Source: RGIG529 sp050950425 (GTDB lineage: Bacteria > Bacillota > Clostridia > Oscillospirales > Oscillospiraceae). Taken from it: 64,000 nucleotides of DNA. The notes beneath the pieces are model-generated. The model was not told the origin of the DNA, did no database searches, and saw nothing but the letters and a program-made list of their open reading frames with translations. This document shows positions 1 through 9,600 of this stretch, piece after piece (within the stretch, counting starts at the first letter, position 1; the number at the start of each line of letters is the position of its first letter). Where the stretch lies: contig JBMNHO010000002.1 of the NCBI GenBank assembly GCA_050950425.1, positions 1,178,001 through 1,242,000 on the forward strand, given 5' to 3'. The position numbers and the translations under genes are program-made.

Positions 1-2731
1 TCCCGCAGCATTTTTTATATTTTTTGCCGCTGCCGCAGGGGCAAGGCTCGTTGGGGCCGGGCTTGCGGGCTTTTTTCACCGGCTGTTTTTTCAAGGTGCC
101 GTCCCCCCCGGCGGTTTCCCCGGTGACCTTAGCGACCTTTTCCCGTTTGACCGAGGCGCTGTTCTGCACCCTGGCCAAAAAGACCCGGCGCACGGTTTCG
201 CTCTGGATGGCGGCGATCATCTCTTCAAACATGGCGTAGCCTTCCCGCTTGTATTCCACAACGGGGTCGCTCTGGCCATATGCCCGCAGGACGATGCCCT
301 TGCGCAGCTCGGACATGGCGTCAATGTGATCCATCCAGTATTCGTCTACCACCCGAAGGGTCATCACCCGCTCCAGCTCCCGCATCAGCGGGGTGCCAAG
401 CGCCTCCTCTTTTGTTTCATAAACGTCAAGCGCCCGTTCGGAAAGAAGCTCGATCAGCTCGTCCCCGTGCTTGTGGGCAAGGGCTTCGTCGGAAAGGGAA
501 AGCTCCCCTTTTTGCAGGAACATCCCTTCAAAGGAGGCGCAGACAGCACGCCACTCTTCCTCTGTGATATGGTGCCGTTCCCCCATGGCGGCGTGAACGG
601 CGCTGGAAATGGCGGATGCAATCATCGTTTCGATGGATGATTTGAGATCTTCCCCGTCCAGTACCTTCCGGCGCTGCTCGTAGATGACCTTCCGCTGAAC
701 GTTCATCACGTCGTCATATTGCAAAACCGATTTTCGGGACTGGAAGTTGCGGGACTCCACCTTTTTCTGGGCGTTTTCAATGGCGTTGGATAATATTTTC
801 TGCTCGATGGGGGTGTCCTCGTCAATGCCCAAGGTGTCCATCATGCCCATGACCCGGTCGGACCCGAACAGGCGCATGATATCATCCTCCAACGAAAGGA
901 AAAAGCGGGATTCGCCCGGGTCGCCCTGCCGCCCGGCCCGGCCGCGCAGCTGGTTGTCGATCCGGCGGGACTCGTGCCGCTCCGTACCTAGGATGAACAG
1001 CCCCCCCGCTTCGCAGACCTTGGCGGCCTCCGCCGCGATGACCTCTTTGTGCTTGGCTTCCGCCGCCGCAAATTTGGCCCGGGCATCCAACATTTCTTCG
1101 TTGTCTGTTTCGGCAAAGCCGGTGGCCTCGGCCAGCATCTCTTCCGACAGGCCGGATTTCCGCAGCTCCGATTTGGCCAAATATTCCGCGTTGCCGCCCA
1201 AAACGATGTCGGTGCCGCGGCCTGCCATGTTGGTGGCCACGGTCACAGCGCCCACCTTGCCCGCCTGGGCCACGATTTCCGCTTCCTTTTCGTGGTGCTT
1301 GGCGTTTAACACATGGTGCTTGATGCCCCGCTTGGAGAGCAGCTTGGATAAATATTCGCTCTTTTCAATGGAAACGGTACCCACCAGAACGGGCTGGCCC
1401 TTTTCGTGGCAGGCGGCGATTTGTTCGATAATGGCCCGGTATTTCCCCGCCTCGTTTTTATACACCAGGTCGGGACGGTCGTCTCGCACCATGGGCCGGT
1501 TGGTGGGAATTTCGATGACGTCTAATTCATAGGTATGGTTAAACTCCGGCTCCTCCGTCAAAGCCGTTCCCGTCATGCCGGAGAGCTTGTCGTATAGCCG
1601 GAAATAGTTCTGGAACGTGATGGTGGCAAGGGTTTTGCTCTCCCGGGCCACTTCCACCTTTTCCTTGGCTTCAATGGCCTGGTGCAGCCCCTCGGAGTAC
1701 CGGCGGCCATACATCAACCGGCCGGTGAATTCGTCTACGATGATGACTTCCCCGTCTTTGACCACATAGTCAATGTCCCGCTTCATCAGCCCCCGGGCGC
1801 GGATGGCCTGGTTGATGTGGTGGGAGAGGGTGGTGTTTTCCGGCGCGGACAAGTTGTCCAGATTAAAGTTTGCTTCCGCCTTGGCGATGCCCCGGGCCGT
1901 CAAAGTGGCGGAGCGAGCCTTTTCGTCTACCACATAGTCTGCGTCAATGTCCTCCGCTTCCTCTTCTTTTTCGTCCACAGAGGCAATCCGCATGCCGGAA
2001 AGCTTTGCCACAAAGGAATCCACGATTTGATACAGCTGGGTGGACTGCTCCCCCTGGCCGGAGATGATCAGGGGGGTTCTGGCTTCGTCGATTAAAATGG
2101 AGTCCACTTCGTCCACGATGGCAAAGGAGTGGCCCCGCTGCACCATCTCGGTGGCGTAGATGGCCATGTTGTCTCTCAAATAGTCAAAGCCAAACTCGTT
2201 GTTTGTGCCGTAGGTGATGTCCGCTTCGTACGCGGCGTGCCGGTCGTCGTTGGACACGCCATGGACCACAAGCCCCACGGTGAGACCCAAAAACCGATGC
2301 ACTTTCCCCATCCACTCGCTGTCTCGCTTGGCCAAGTAGTCGTTGACAGTGACAATATGAACGCCCTTTCCGGTGAGGGCGTTTAAGTAGGCCGGCAAAG
2401 TGGAGACCAAGGTCTTTCCTTCTCCCGTTTTCATTTCGGCGATCCGGCCCTGGTGCAGGACGATGCCGCCGATGAGCTGAACCGGGTACGGCCGCATGCC
2501 AAGCACCCGGCCCGCCGCCTCCCGAACGGTGGCAAAGGCCTCCGGTAAAAGGTCGTCCAGCGTTTCTCCGTTTGCAAGACGTTCTTTAAACGCCGGGGTT
2601 TTTGCCTGAAGCTGGGCGTCGGAAAGCGCCTGATATTCTTCCGCGAGAGATTCCACACGAGCCACCAGGGGCTGGATGCGTTTCAGCTCTCGAGAGCTGC
2701 GGGAGCCAAATAGTTTTGAAGCAATGCCCAT
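1..2731 (-). CDS. secA: Preprotein translocase ATPase SecA (3' end cut by window edge)
   Basis: Motor ATPase that pushes unfolded preproteins through SecYEG. The reading frame starts at an ATG (2731-2729) behind an AAAGGTG ribosome site and stays open for about 910 residues to the window edge. Visible motifs: MKTGEGKTL Walker A near residue 100, VDEVDSILIDEARTP near 205, RAGRQGDPG in the second helicase domain, and a C-terminal zinc/SecB-type tail CPCGSGKKYKKCCG just before the edge. Only the last one or few codons can be missing. It is separated from the HD gene upstream by about 150 bp that hold a likely promoter. Identification is from family-wide motifs and is very secure. Confidence 0.98.
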   Translation of the reverse strand, partial: MGIASKLFGSRSSRELKRIQPLVARVESLAEEYQALSDAQLQAKTPAFKERLANGETLDDLLPEAFATVREAAGRVLGMRPYPVQLIGGIVLHQGRIAEMKTGEGKTLVSTLPAYLNALTGKGVHIVTVNDYLAKRDSEWMGKVHRFLGLTVGLVVHGVSNDDRHAAYEADITYGTNNEFGFDYLRDNMAIYATEMVQRGHSFAIVDEVDSILIDEARTPLIISGQGEQSTQLYQIVDSFVAKLSGMRIASVDEKEEEAEDIDADYVVDEKARSATLTARGIAKAEANFNLDNLSAPENTTLSHHINQAIRARGLMKRDIDYVVKDGEVIIVDEFTGRLMYGRRYSEGLHQAIEAKEKVEVARESKTLATITFQNYFRLYDKLSGMTGTALTEEPEFNHTYELDVIEIPTNRPMVRDDRPDLVYKNEAGKYRAIIEQIAACHEKGQPVLVGTVSIEKSEYLSKLLSKRGIKHHVLNAKHHEKEAEIVAQAGKVGAVTVATNMAGRGTDIVLGGNAEYLAKSELRKSGLSEEMLAEATGFAETDNEEMLDARAKFAAAEAKHKEVIAAEAAKVCEAGGLFILGTERHESRRIDNQLRGRAGRQGDPGESRFFLSLEDDIMRLFGSDRVMGMMDTLGIDEDTPIEQKILSNAIENAQKKVESRNFQSRKSVLQYDDVMNVQRKVIYEQRRKVLDGEDLKSSIETMIASAISSAVHAAMGERHHITEEEWRAVCASFEGMFLQKGELSLSDEALAHKHGDELIELLSERALDVYETKEEALGTPLMRELERVMTLRVVDEYWMDHIDAMSELRKGIVLRAYGQSDPVVEYKREGYAMFEEMIAAIQSETVRRVFLARVQNSASVKREKVAKVTGETAGGDGTLKKQPVKKARKPGPNEPCPCGSGKKYKKCCG

Positions 2732-2797
2732 ATCAATAAAACACCTTTCATGGTTTGTTTCCGTTGTTTTCAACAGCTTGGTTCGTTATATCTTATC

Positions 2798-2803
2798 AGT
2801 ATA
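2798..2803 (-). promoter_or_regulatory. Possible -10 element of the secA promoter
   Basis: Minus-strand TATACT lies about 65 bp before the secA start. The -35 region 17 bp upstream is only T-rich, so this is a weak assignment. Confidence 0.35.
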
Positions 2804-2884
2804 GCACAAACAGAAGGGAGAAAAAAGAAAAGTTTGCCCTTCCATTGTGAATTTTTTGTAAAACAGATCGGAGAAAAGCCCCAC

Positions 2885-3472
2885 TCAGGGAGAGGGGGTT
2901 TGTTCTAAAAAATAAGACGCTTCCATATCGGCGGTGGAAAGGGCAAAGGCAAGGGGATACTGGGACAGCGCCCGGCCGATGGTCCGGGTGTCCTCCGGGC
3001 CGGAAAAGCCCATGTGCCAGCGGATGGCAAAGGCCTCGTCTCGGGTGAGGCGCATAAAGCCCGTGATGATATAGACCGATTTTTCCCCGTGGCCGTAGGG
3101 GAGGGTATCCTCATAGAAAAAAGTGGGAACGGCAGACCATTTGCCGTCCGGACCTTTTACATTCCGGGTGCCGGGGATGTAGCAGTTGATCTTACAGACA
3201 TCGTGAAGCAAAGCGGCGATGGCAATGGATTCCGGGGGAAATTCCAGCTGATAAAGCTCTCTGACCCGAGGGCGCTCCAGATAGCTTTTCAGGCAATGGT
3301 AAACATTTAAACTGTGGGCCAAAAGGCCGCCGGAAAACGCGTTGTGATATTTGGCGGAGGCGGGCGCCGTGAAAAAGTCGCTTTTGTGTTCCAAATAGTC
3401 CAAAAGCGCGTCGCTGCCCGGCCGCTGAATCAGCTCGCGGTAAATCGCGCAAAATTCTTCTTTTGCAGTCAT
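2885..3472 (-). CDS. HD-domain (putative phosphohydrolase/nuclease-associated) protein
   Basis: A 195-residue cytoplasmic protein with an HD-superfamily metal site: His53 (AHSLN), His90-Asp91 in LLHDVCK, and a later Asp in STADMEA. HD proteins hydrolyse phosphoester bonds; the arrangement resembles the HD part of YhaM-type 3'-5' exonucleases, but no nucleic-acid-binding OB domain is present, so the substrate is unknown. The start is an ATG after AAAGGAG. It lies upstream of secA on the same strand, with a gap of about 150 bp that makes co-transcription uncertain. Confidence 0.8.
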   Translation of the reverse strand: MTAKEEFCAIYRELIQRPGSDALLDYLEHKSDFFTAPASAKYHNAFSGGLLAHSLNVYHCLKSYLERPRVRELYQLEFPPESIAIAALLHDVCKINCYIPGTRNVKGPDGKWSAVPTFFYEDTLPYGHGEKSVYIITGFMRLTRDEAFAIRWHMGFSGPEDTRTIGRALSQYPLAFALSTADMEASYFLEQTPSP

Positions 3473-3653
3473 GGTGAAAAAACTCCTTTCCGAAATACAT
3501 CAGGATGGGATTTGGCGGATAGGAACGAAGCCGCCGAAAAAAGACCCGGCCCCTCCGGCGCGGCCCTCAAACCAGGGGGAGGAGAGGTGCCGGGGGCAGG
3601 GGGGCGGTTGCCCCGGGTCCGGCCAAAGAAAACATTCAAACAGCCAGCTTAAT

Positions 3654-3663
3654 ATTATATCAC
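3654..3663 (-). promoter_or_regulatory. Extended -10 element upstream of the HD-domain gene
   Basis: Minus-strand TGATATAAT (extended -10 with perfect TATAAT). It would give a leader of about 175 nt before the HD-domain gene. No good -35 is seen. Confidence 0.4.
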
Positions 3664-3706
3664 AAAGCCGGAACAGTGGGGCAGGAGCGCCAAAAAAAAG
3701 TTTTTC

Positions 3707-3735
3707 TTGACAGGGCAAGGGAAATGTGCTATTCT
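3707..3735 (+). promoter_or_regulatory. Promoter of the tRNA pair
   Basis: TTGACA, 17-bp spacer, TATTCT, ending about 37 bp before tRNA-Leu. This is a near-consensus sigma-A promoter. Confidence 0.8.
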
Positions 3736-3772
3736 AATAAAGTCATCAGAAGCGCTGAGTCATCGAAAGCGC

Positions 3773-3860
3773 GCCGGAGTGGCGGAACTGGCAGACGCCC
3801 GGGACTTAAAATCCCGTGGGAGTATATCCCGTACCGGTTCGAGCCCGGTCTCCGGCACCA
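3773..3860 (+). tRNA. tRNA-Leu (anticodon UAA)
   Basis: An 88-nt class II tRNA with a long variable arm. Acceptor GCCGGAG pairs with CTCCGGC, the anticodon stem is CGGGA/TCCCG with loop CTTAAAA (anticodon TAA), and the TTCGAGC T-loop is present. Discriminator A and CCA are encoded. Confidence 0.96.
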
Positions 3861-3869
3861 ATTTTATAT

Positions 3870-3946
<77 letters not shown>

Positions 3947-3979
3947 GATGGCGCAAGCACGACAGGTCGCTTGCCGGAA

Positions 3980-4012
3980 AACCCAGAAACCGTTTCGGTT
4001 TCTGGGTTTTTT
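3980..4012 (+). terminator. Rho-independent terminator after the tRNA pair
   Basis: A 13-bp perfect stem (AACCCAGAAACCG with its complement) around a TTT loop, followed by a T-run. Confidence 0.9.
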
Positions 4013-4140
4013 CGGTTTTCGGGTTTTGTTGCTCTCTTTCGACGTGTGAAGCGCTTGGGGTTTTGTTGCGTTTTCATTGAAGGTGTGAAAAAAGACCTAT
4101 TGATGTCTTTGGGCGTGAAGCGCCCCGCTGCTCTTTAACA

Positions 4141-4180
4141 AACCATCCGGGGCGACGCGAATACGCCGCCCCGGATGGTT
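4141..4180 (-). terminator. Terminator of the rubredoxin/rubrerythrin operon
   Basis: A 14-bp perfect stem (AACCATCCGGGGCG and complement) just after the rubrerythrin stop on the minus strand, followed by TTTGTT. The T-run is short, so termination strength is uncertain. Confidence 0.6.
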
Positions 4181-4189
4181 GTATTGTTT

Positions 4190-5356
4190 TTAGTAGTTTT
4201 CTTTCCGCACCTCGAAGAAGCTCTTGCTAAAGCCGCAAACGGGGCAGACCTCCGGGGCCTTGACGCCGACCACAATGTGGCCGCAGGCACGGCACTCCCA
4301 CATGGTCTGGCCGCTTTTTTCAAAGACTTGCTTCATTTCCACGTTTTGAAGCAGCTTGCGATAGCGCTCTTCGTGGGTCTTTTCGATGGCGCCCACATGG
4401 CGGAAGCGGGCCGCAAGCTCCGGGAAGCCTTCCTCTTCGGCGTCCTTTGCCATGCGGTCGTACATATCGGTCCACTCGTAGTGTTCTCCCTCGGCGGCGG
4501 CCAGCAGGTTTTTCGCCGTGCCGCCCAGATGCCCCAGTTCCTGGAACCAGATGCGGGCGTGTTCCTGCTCGTTGCGGGCGGTGCTGAGGAAGATCTCCGC
4601 CAGCTGCTCGTAGCCCTCGCGCTGCGCGATGTGGGCGAAGTAGGTATATTTGTTGCGGGCCTGGCTCTCGCCGGCAAAGGCCTCCTGCAAGTTTTTCTCC
4701 GTCTTGGTTCCGGCATAGGGGTTCTGGCCGTCCGGCGCGGTCACCTCCACAAACTGGGAAGCGGGCGCTTTGCAAATGGGGCAGATGAAGTCACCGGGCA
4801 GGGTTTCCCCTTCATGCACATAACCGCAAATAGAACATTTCCACTTTTTCATAAACGTTTCCTCCTTTTTTATTTCGCTGTCATGGTTGGGCAGCAAGCC
4901 CAGGAGCGTTTCAGCCGCGGCCTTTGGAAATTCCTCGGAAGGCGGGTTTTCAATCAGGTTTTCAAGAAAGGCATGTGCGTTTCCGCTCTGCGGCAACATA
5001 TAGCCCGCTTCACGGATGATGTCTTCCGCCTGAATGCGGCAGGATGCTTCAATGGCCGCCGCCAGCGCGCCGGGCAACGCCGCCGCCATGCGCTCCTGCT
5101 CAGACTTGGCCCGCAGCAGGGCGTTCATGGCTTCCGTTACGGGATGCGAGTGCTCCTGCTGGAGCGGCAGCTCTTTCGGCACCATGGAAATCGCGCCGGA
5201 GGGGCAGGCCGCGGCGCACTTGCCGCAGCCGATGCATTTGCTTACGTCGATGATGCTATCCTCGGTGTCGGTGGCTCCCGTGGGGCAGACATACAGGCAC
5301 AGACAGTCCTTTGTGCAAAGGCGAATCGTACGAACGGCAAATAATTCAGACATCAC
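4190..5356 (-). CDS. Ferredoxin-rubrerythrin fusion protein (388 aa)
   Basis: Likely a cytoplasmic peroxide reductase with its own electron-transfer modules. Residues 1-65: two-cluster ferredoxin-like region. The second motif is canonical CIGCGKCAAACP; the first is odd, with cysteines spaced C-x3-C-x-C-x3-CP. Residues about 70-165 are helical with no recognised domain. Residues 170-205: rubredoxin-like CSICGY...CPIC. Then a rubrerythrin four-helix di-iron domain (FAGESQARNKYTYF, NEQEHARIW, IEKTHEERY) and a C-terminal rubredoxin CRACGH...CPVC. An internal ATG (4852) has a strong AAAGGAGG site and would give a standard-looking 220-residue rubrerythrin. The start overlaps the upstream multi-rubredoxin gene by ATGA, so they form one operon. 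Confidence 0.88.
   Translation of the reverse strand: MMSELFAVRTIRLCTKDCLCLYVCPTGATDTEDSIIDVSKCIGCGKCAAACPSGAISMVPKELPLQQEHSHPVTEAMNALLRAKSEQERMAAALPGALAAAIEASCRIQAEDIIREAGYMLPQSGNAHAFLENLIENPPSEEFPKAAAETLLGLLPNHDSEIKKEETFMKKWKCSICGYVHEGETLPGDFICPICKAPASQFVEVTAPDGQNPYAGTKTEKNLQEAFAGESQARNKYTYFAHIAQREGYEQLAEIFLSTARNEQEHARIWFQELGHLGGTAKNLLAAAEGEHYEWTDMYDRMAKDAEEEGFPELAARFRHVGAIEKTHEERYRKLLQNVEMKQVFEKSGQTMWECRACGHIVVGVKAPEVCPVCGFSKSFFEVRKENY
4852..4868 (-). promoter_or_regulatory. Internal ribosome site and start for rubrerythrin alone
   Basis: Minus-strand AAAAAAGGAGGAAACGTTT directly precedes an in-frame ATG whose protein begins MKKWKCSICGY, where a stand-alone rubrerythrin would begin. The long frame reads straight through this site, encoding KKEETF. 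Confidence 0.7.
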
Positions 5357-6024
5357 CCTGCCCTCCCTTCGGTTTTTTCAAATTTCCAGCCAGGCACTTT
5401 GCAGACAGGGCAGAGCGCAGGCGGCTCGTTTCCTATATAAATGAATCCGCAGATGGTGCAGACCCACACGCCGGTGTTTGCCAGCATGGCGTCGCCCTCC
5501 TTCTGCCAACGCTCCAACAAAGAGGTTTGGATACGGGTGACCTTCTCGCTCCAGGTCAGCGCGCGCAACGCGCCCCGGTCGCGCGGCGAAGCTTCGGCGG
5601 CGGCGCGGGCGGCGGGGAACCCCTCGTCCAAATCACGATTGATCAGCTCCAGCAGCTTTGCCATGTCGGGGTCTTTCGCTGGTGCGGACGCTGCCTTAAA
5701 ATAGCGCGCCAGCTCGGTAAAGAGCGCCGCTTCCTCTTCCCTGTACTGCTTCTCGCAACCACGGGCAAGGTTTGAGCACAGGGCGCTCATCTCCATCGGG
5801 GTTAGCTCTTTAAGGTCGGCGGAGACTTCGATGGCCTTCACGGTCTTTGGCGCGGCGGCCGGCGCGCCGGCTTCCCGGAACTCAGATTTGGAGGCGCCGC
5901 AGAGCGGACATTTCCAGTCTGCCGGAAGATCTTCCCACTTGGTTCCCGGCGCGATTCCCGCGTCCGGAATGCCTCCGGCCTCATCGTAGATAAAGCCGCA
6001 GACATTGCAAACAAATTGTCTCAT
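5353..6024 (-). CDS. Protein with N- and C-terminal rubredoxin domains
   Basis: A 223-residue protein from the ATG at 6024, chosen for its AAAGGAGGG site; the frame is open 22 codons further upstream. Residues 1-55 are a full rubredoxin (CNVCGF and CPLCG, with the usual DLPADWKCP segment). The last 40 residues are a shorter rubredoxin-like knuckle (CTICGF, CPVCK). Between them is a helical region rich in Glu (MEMSALCSNLARG, YREEEAALF) that may be a degenerate ferritin-like domain; the full set of di-iron ligands is not apparent. It is the first gene of the operon with the ferredoxin-rubrerythrin fusion and probably supplies it with electrons. Confidence 0.82.
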   Translation of the reverse strand: MRQFVCNVCGFIYDEAGGIPDAGIAPGTKWEDLPADWKCPLCGASKSEFREAGAPAAAPKTVKAIEVSADLKELTPMEMSALCSNLARGCEKQYREEEAALFTELARYFKAASAPAKDPDMAKLLELINRDLDEGFPAARAAAEASPRDRGALRALTWSEKVTRIQTSLLERWQKEGDAMLANTGVWVCTICGFIYIGNEPPALCPVCKVPGWKFEKTEGRAG

Positions 6025-6601
6025 CGGGTTGCCCTCCTTTTCATGATGGATTCTCTTTTTATTATAGAATGGCGTTCGGTGTATTGTCAAGTCAGCTGCT
6101 GCTGAAAGGCCCCGTGGGTTCGGCGCCCCGCGCCCCGGCCGGCGCCGGATCGGCGGGGGGATCGCGCAGCGAAGAGGACCTGCTGTTTTTGCGCGGCCTT
6201 GTTCGGGGGGGCGTCCGCCCCGCTGCCGGCCCGAAATGCGCCGCCGAGGGGCAGAAAAGGAGCCTTAAACCCCCGGCCTTTTGGAAGATAAAGACAAACC
6301 GACTCTTGCCTTTTTCCCTCTCCTCTGGTAAATTATAATTACAAGGTAGAGGACGAAAAAAGCAGGAAACCGCTGAGAATGCCTTTGTAAATTGCGACAG
6401 AATAAAACAAAGTATCGTTGCTTCGTTACCAGATCATGTTCGTTACCAGATCAGGAAGGAAGGGAGGCGGTTTGTAACCGCTGGGTCAGCAAGGGCGGGG
6501 GCGCCGGACGTTTTGGGAGCGGGACGGCAATGTCTCTCGGGTTGCTTCAGCATTTTGTTGTGTGACGTTTTTGTACCGATGATGAGAGGGAGGATAAAGC
6601 T
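6025..6601. other. Intergenic region between the redox operon and the SLH gene, with a 15-bp direct repeat
   Basis: No convincing gene. The plus strand has TTGCCT, 17 bp, TAAATT/TATAAT near 6306-6340 (possible promoter for the SLH gene). The 15-mer TTCGTTACCAGATCA occurs twice, at 6422-6436 and 6439-6453. The remainder is GC-rich and featureless. Confidence 0.5.
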
Positions 6602-9600
6602 TTGAAAAGAAGACTTTTTAGTGCGTTTCTGGCGCTCTGCCTGATGGCGACGCTGCTTCCGGCAACGATATTCGGCACGGCGGCGGCGAGCGACACCGGC
6701 ACAACGGACATGAATGCCCTGAGCGCCCTTGGAATTGACACATCCAAAGCCCCGAGCGGGTACGACGAGAACAGCAAATCGAACCCTTACGGCAAGGATA
6801 CGGTTACGCTGAACCCTGTTGGCGAAATTTACAGGGTTGGGCTGGACACCGTGACGGCTACAAACGGGAACATGCCCGCAAAAGACGCGGGCCGGCAAAC
6901 AACGCGGGTCAACACCCTGACACAAAGCCTTTCCGGCACGATTTATGGCCACAACAAGCATTCTCTTAACTCGAAAAACATCATGGCGGAATCAAACGCC
7001 GACAAGGTAGAGATTGCCGCCGGCACATCCGAAGTAACGGGAAGCTACATCGCGTCGGAGGCTGTGACAAACGCGCCCTCTGCGCTTCAAAAAATTGAAA
7101 CCGAGACCACGGTGGGCGGAAAAAAGATTGCCCTCACCGCCGTCGCGGCAGGCAACTTTGACGGCAACACCGCGGGGCGAAAGGCCCAGGCCGCCATGCT
7201 GTATACCACAAAGCTGGACAAAAGCGGCGGACTTTACCTGAAGTTCGGCGACATTGCCGGAACATACGGAACGGGAGAGGTTCAGCTTCTGGCGCAAACG
7301 GCCAACATCGGCAACCCTTCCGCGTCCATGGACGGAAGAATCATCGAAACCTTCAACACCGACCCGTATTTAATGCAGAACTATCTCCAGATGACAACGG
7401 GAGACTACGACGGGGACGGCAGGGATGAAATCGCCGTTTACATACCGGAATACGGCAAGTCGAGGATTGAGGTTTATACGCTGAAAAAAACATCTCAAGG
7501 CTCGGATTATAAAGACGCCGGCCAGTGGACCATCAGCTGGACCTATCCTCTGAAGGAAACCAGCTATGTTTCCAACATGGTTTCCCTCGTTTCGGGAGAC
7601 TTTAACTCCGACGGCGTGGATGACCTGGCCGCCACCTGGGGCTATTACTACGGGCCACAAGACAACAAGGGAAGCACCGCCGTCGTTCTGTTCGGCAGCG
7701 CCGAAAACGGTAAGATGCTTCAAAAATCGCAGGAATTCCCTTTGAACTACGGCACGTCTGATATCGTCCGGGGCGCCTTTGCCTATGGCGACATCACCGG
7801 CGGCGGCGCCAACACGCTGATCCTCGGCGGGCAGCTCAACGGGGATCTCGCGGCGGGAAATATCAACAGCCGATTTGTCGGCTTTTATGTCTGGGACGGG
7901 GGAAAATTTGTACAGACGCAGGCCGAAAACTATGATCTCTTTTCCAAAAACGATGACGGGGATCTGATTTATCCCGCCATGACGAGAAGCGAGGGGGCGG
8001 TTTTCTACTCCTCCCCTCTGTGCGTATCGAACGTTGACGTGGTGGGGCAAGGGCTAGGAAACAAGGCAATGCTCTATCTGGACAGTCTCACGTTTGAGTA
8101 TGACGACAGCGGGCTTCTGCTGACGGGAACGGGAGACAAAACGTTTATGCAGAGCAACCAGTCGAGCCCCGTTTCCTACGTGGAGTACGGCGCCGTCGCG
8201 ACGGATCTGGAGGGCCTTGGAAGGGAGACCGTTGTGACCATGCGGCAGACGTTCTCCAGCACCACCACAGAGGAAGTCTCCCAGGTCGTACCCGCGCAGA
8301 CCTACACGTACTATGTTTCGGAGAGCTACTACAAAAGCTGGGCCCATAAGCTGATCGGCTGGAAGTCCTGGCGCATGGTGGAAAAAACCGTGACCCTGAG
8401 CGAGGAAAGCCTGCTGACAGACACCAATGTTTATTACCATCCCGGCGCGGCATACCAGACGACGATATATCTGTACCCGGGAGAGAAATACACAGCGAAC
8501 AAAAACGTGGACGTGTCCGCGTCGATTTGCATCGCGAACACCGACAGTGACACCACTTACCTGAAATATGAAGGGAAACATTTTGTCTACAGCGACCCCG
8601 AGATACTCGCGGTGCTGGCTTCCCCGCCGTATTTCGGAGATCTGCTCGACAGGAGCGACTTGTCCGGAAGCTACGGCGACTCGTCCACCAGCTATGCCTC
8701 CACAAAGGGCGGGGGTACGGGGCTGAGCGCCAGCACCACCATTTCGGCGGGGGCCTATGTCAGCGTGGAGCAGGAGTTTAGCATTTTCGGCATCAGCGCT
8801 GTAAAGGCTGAGGCCGAAGTCGCCGTAACAGCCGGCTTCACATTTGAATATGAGCACAGCTCGTCTTTGGAGCAGACGGTTTCCTATTCCACCTCCGCGG
8901 GGGAGGACAAGGTTGCCTTTTACTCCATTCCGCTGGAAGTGTTCACGTACTCCGCTTCTGTACCGGATGAAAACGGCGTATACCAAACCCAAACCATGAC
9001 GGTGAACATTCCCCATGAAGCGGCAGTGAAGCTTCTTTCCCTGGACGACTATGAAGCGATCGCGGCGGACTATGATGTGTTGCCGAGAATCGCCGACAAT
9101 GTGCTGACCCACACCCTTGGCGACCCGGGCTCTTACCCCAGCAGCACAAACGGATACCGGGTCATCGCGAAATACGAAGGCCCGCCCGCTTCCGTTGGCT
9201 TTAGCACCAGCGGCGCTGCCATCGGCCAGGAAATTGCCATGTCGGAAGAGAACAACACGGCGTTTTCCGCCACGGTGGGCATAGAAACAAAGATCGGCGC
9301 CGGCGCCGGGGGCGTCGTGGTGGGTGTGACGCTGGGGTCCGAAACGGGCGCCGGATACGTTACAACCACAACCTCCGGCAGCAGCTTCTCCGGCGAGCTG
9401 CAAGATATGCCCGTGGAAGCCAAGGAGTACAGCTATGGCTATAACTGGCGCATCTTCGCTTACAACTATAAAAGAGGCTCGTCCAGTTTCCCGGTGGTCA
9501 GCTATGTGGTAAGCGATGTGACGGCGCCGCCGTCGCTGCCCACCGATTTCGAACAGGACGTCGCAAGAACGGGGAACGACAAGGCCGTCCTCACCTGGAG

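Noticed and set aside
4175..5344. A 389-codon plus-strand frame opposite the ferredoxin-rubrerythrin gene
   Set aside because: Antisense shadow; the minus strand carries all rubredoxin and rubrerythrin cysteine motifs.
6069..6338. An 89-codon plus-strand frame before the SLH gene
   Set aside because: No ribosome site, low-complexity Pro/Gly/Ala composition and no family resemblance.
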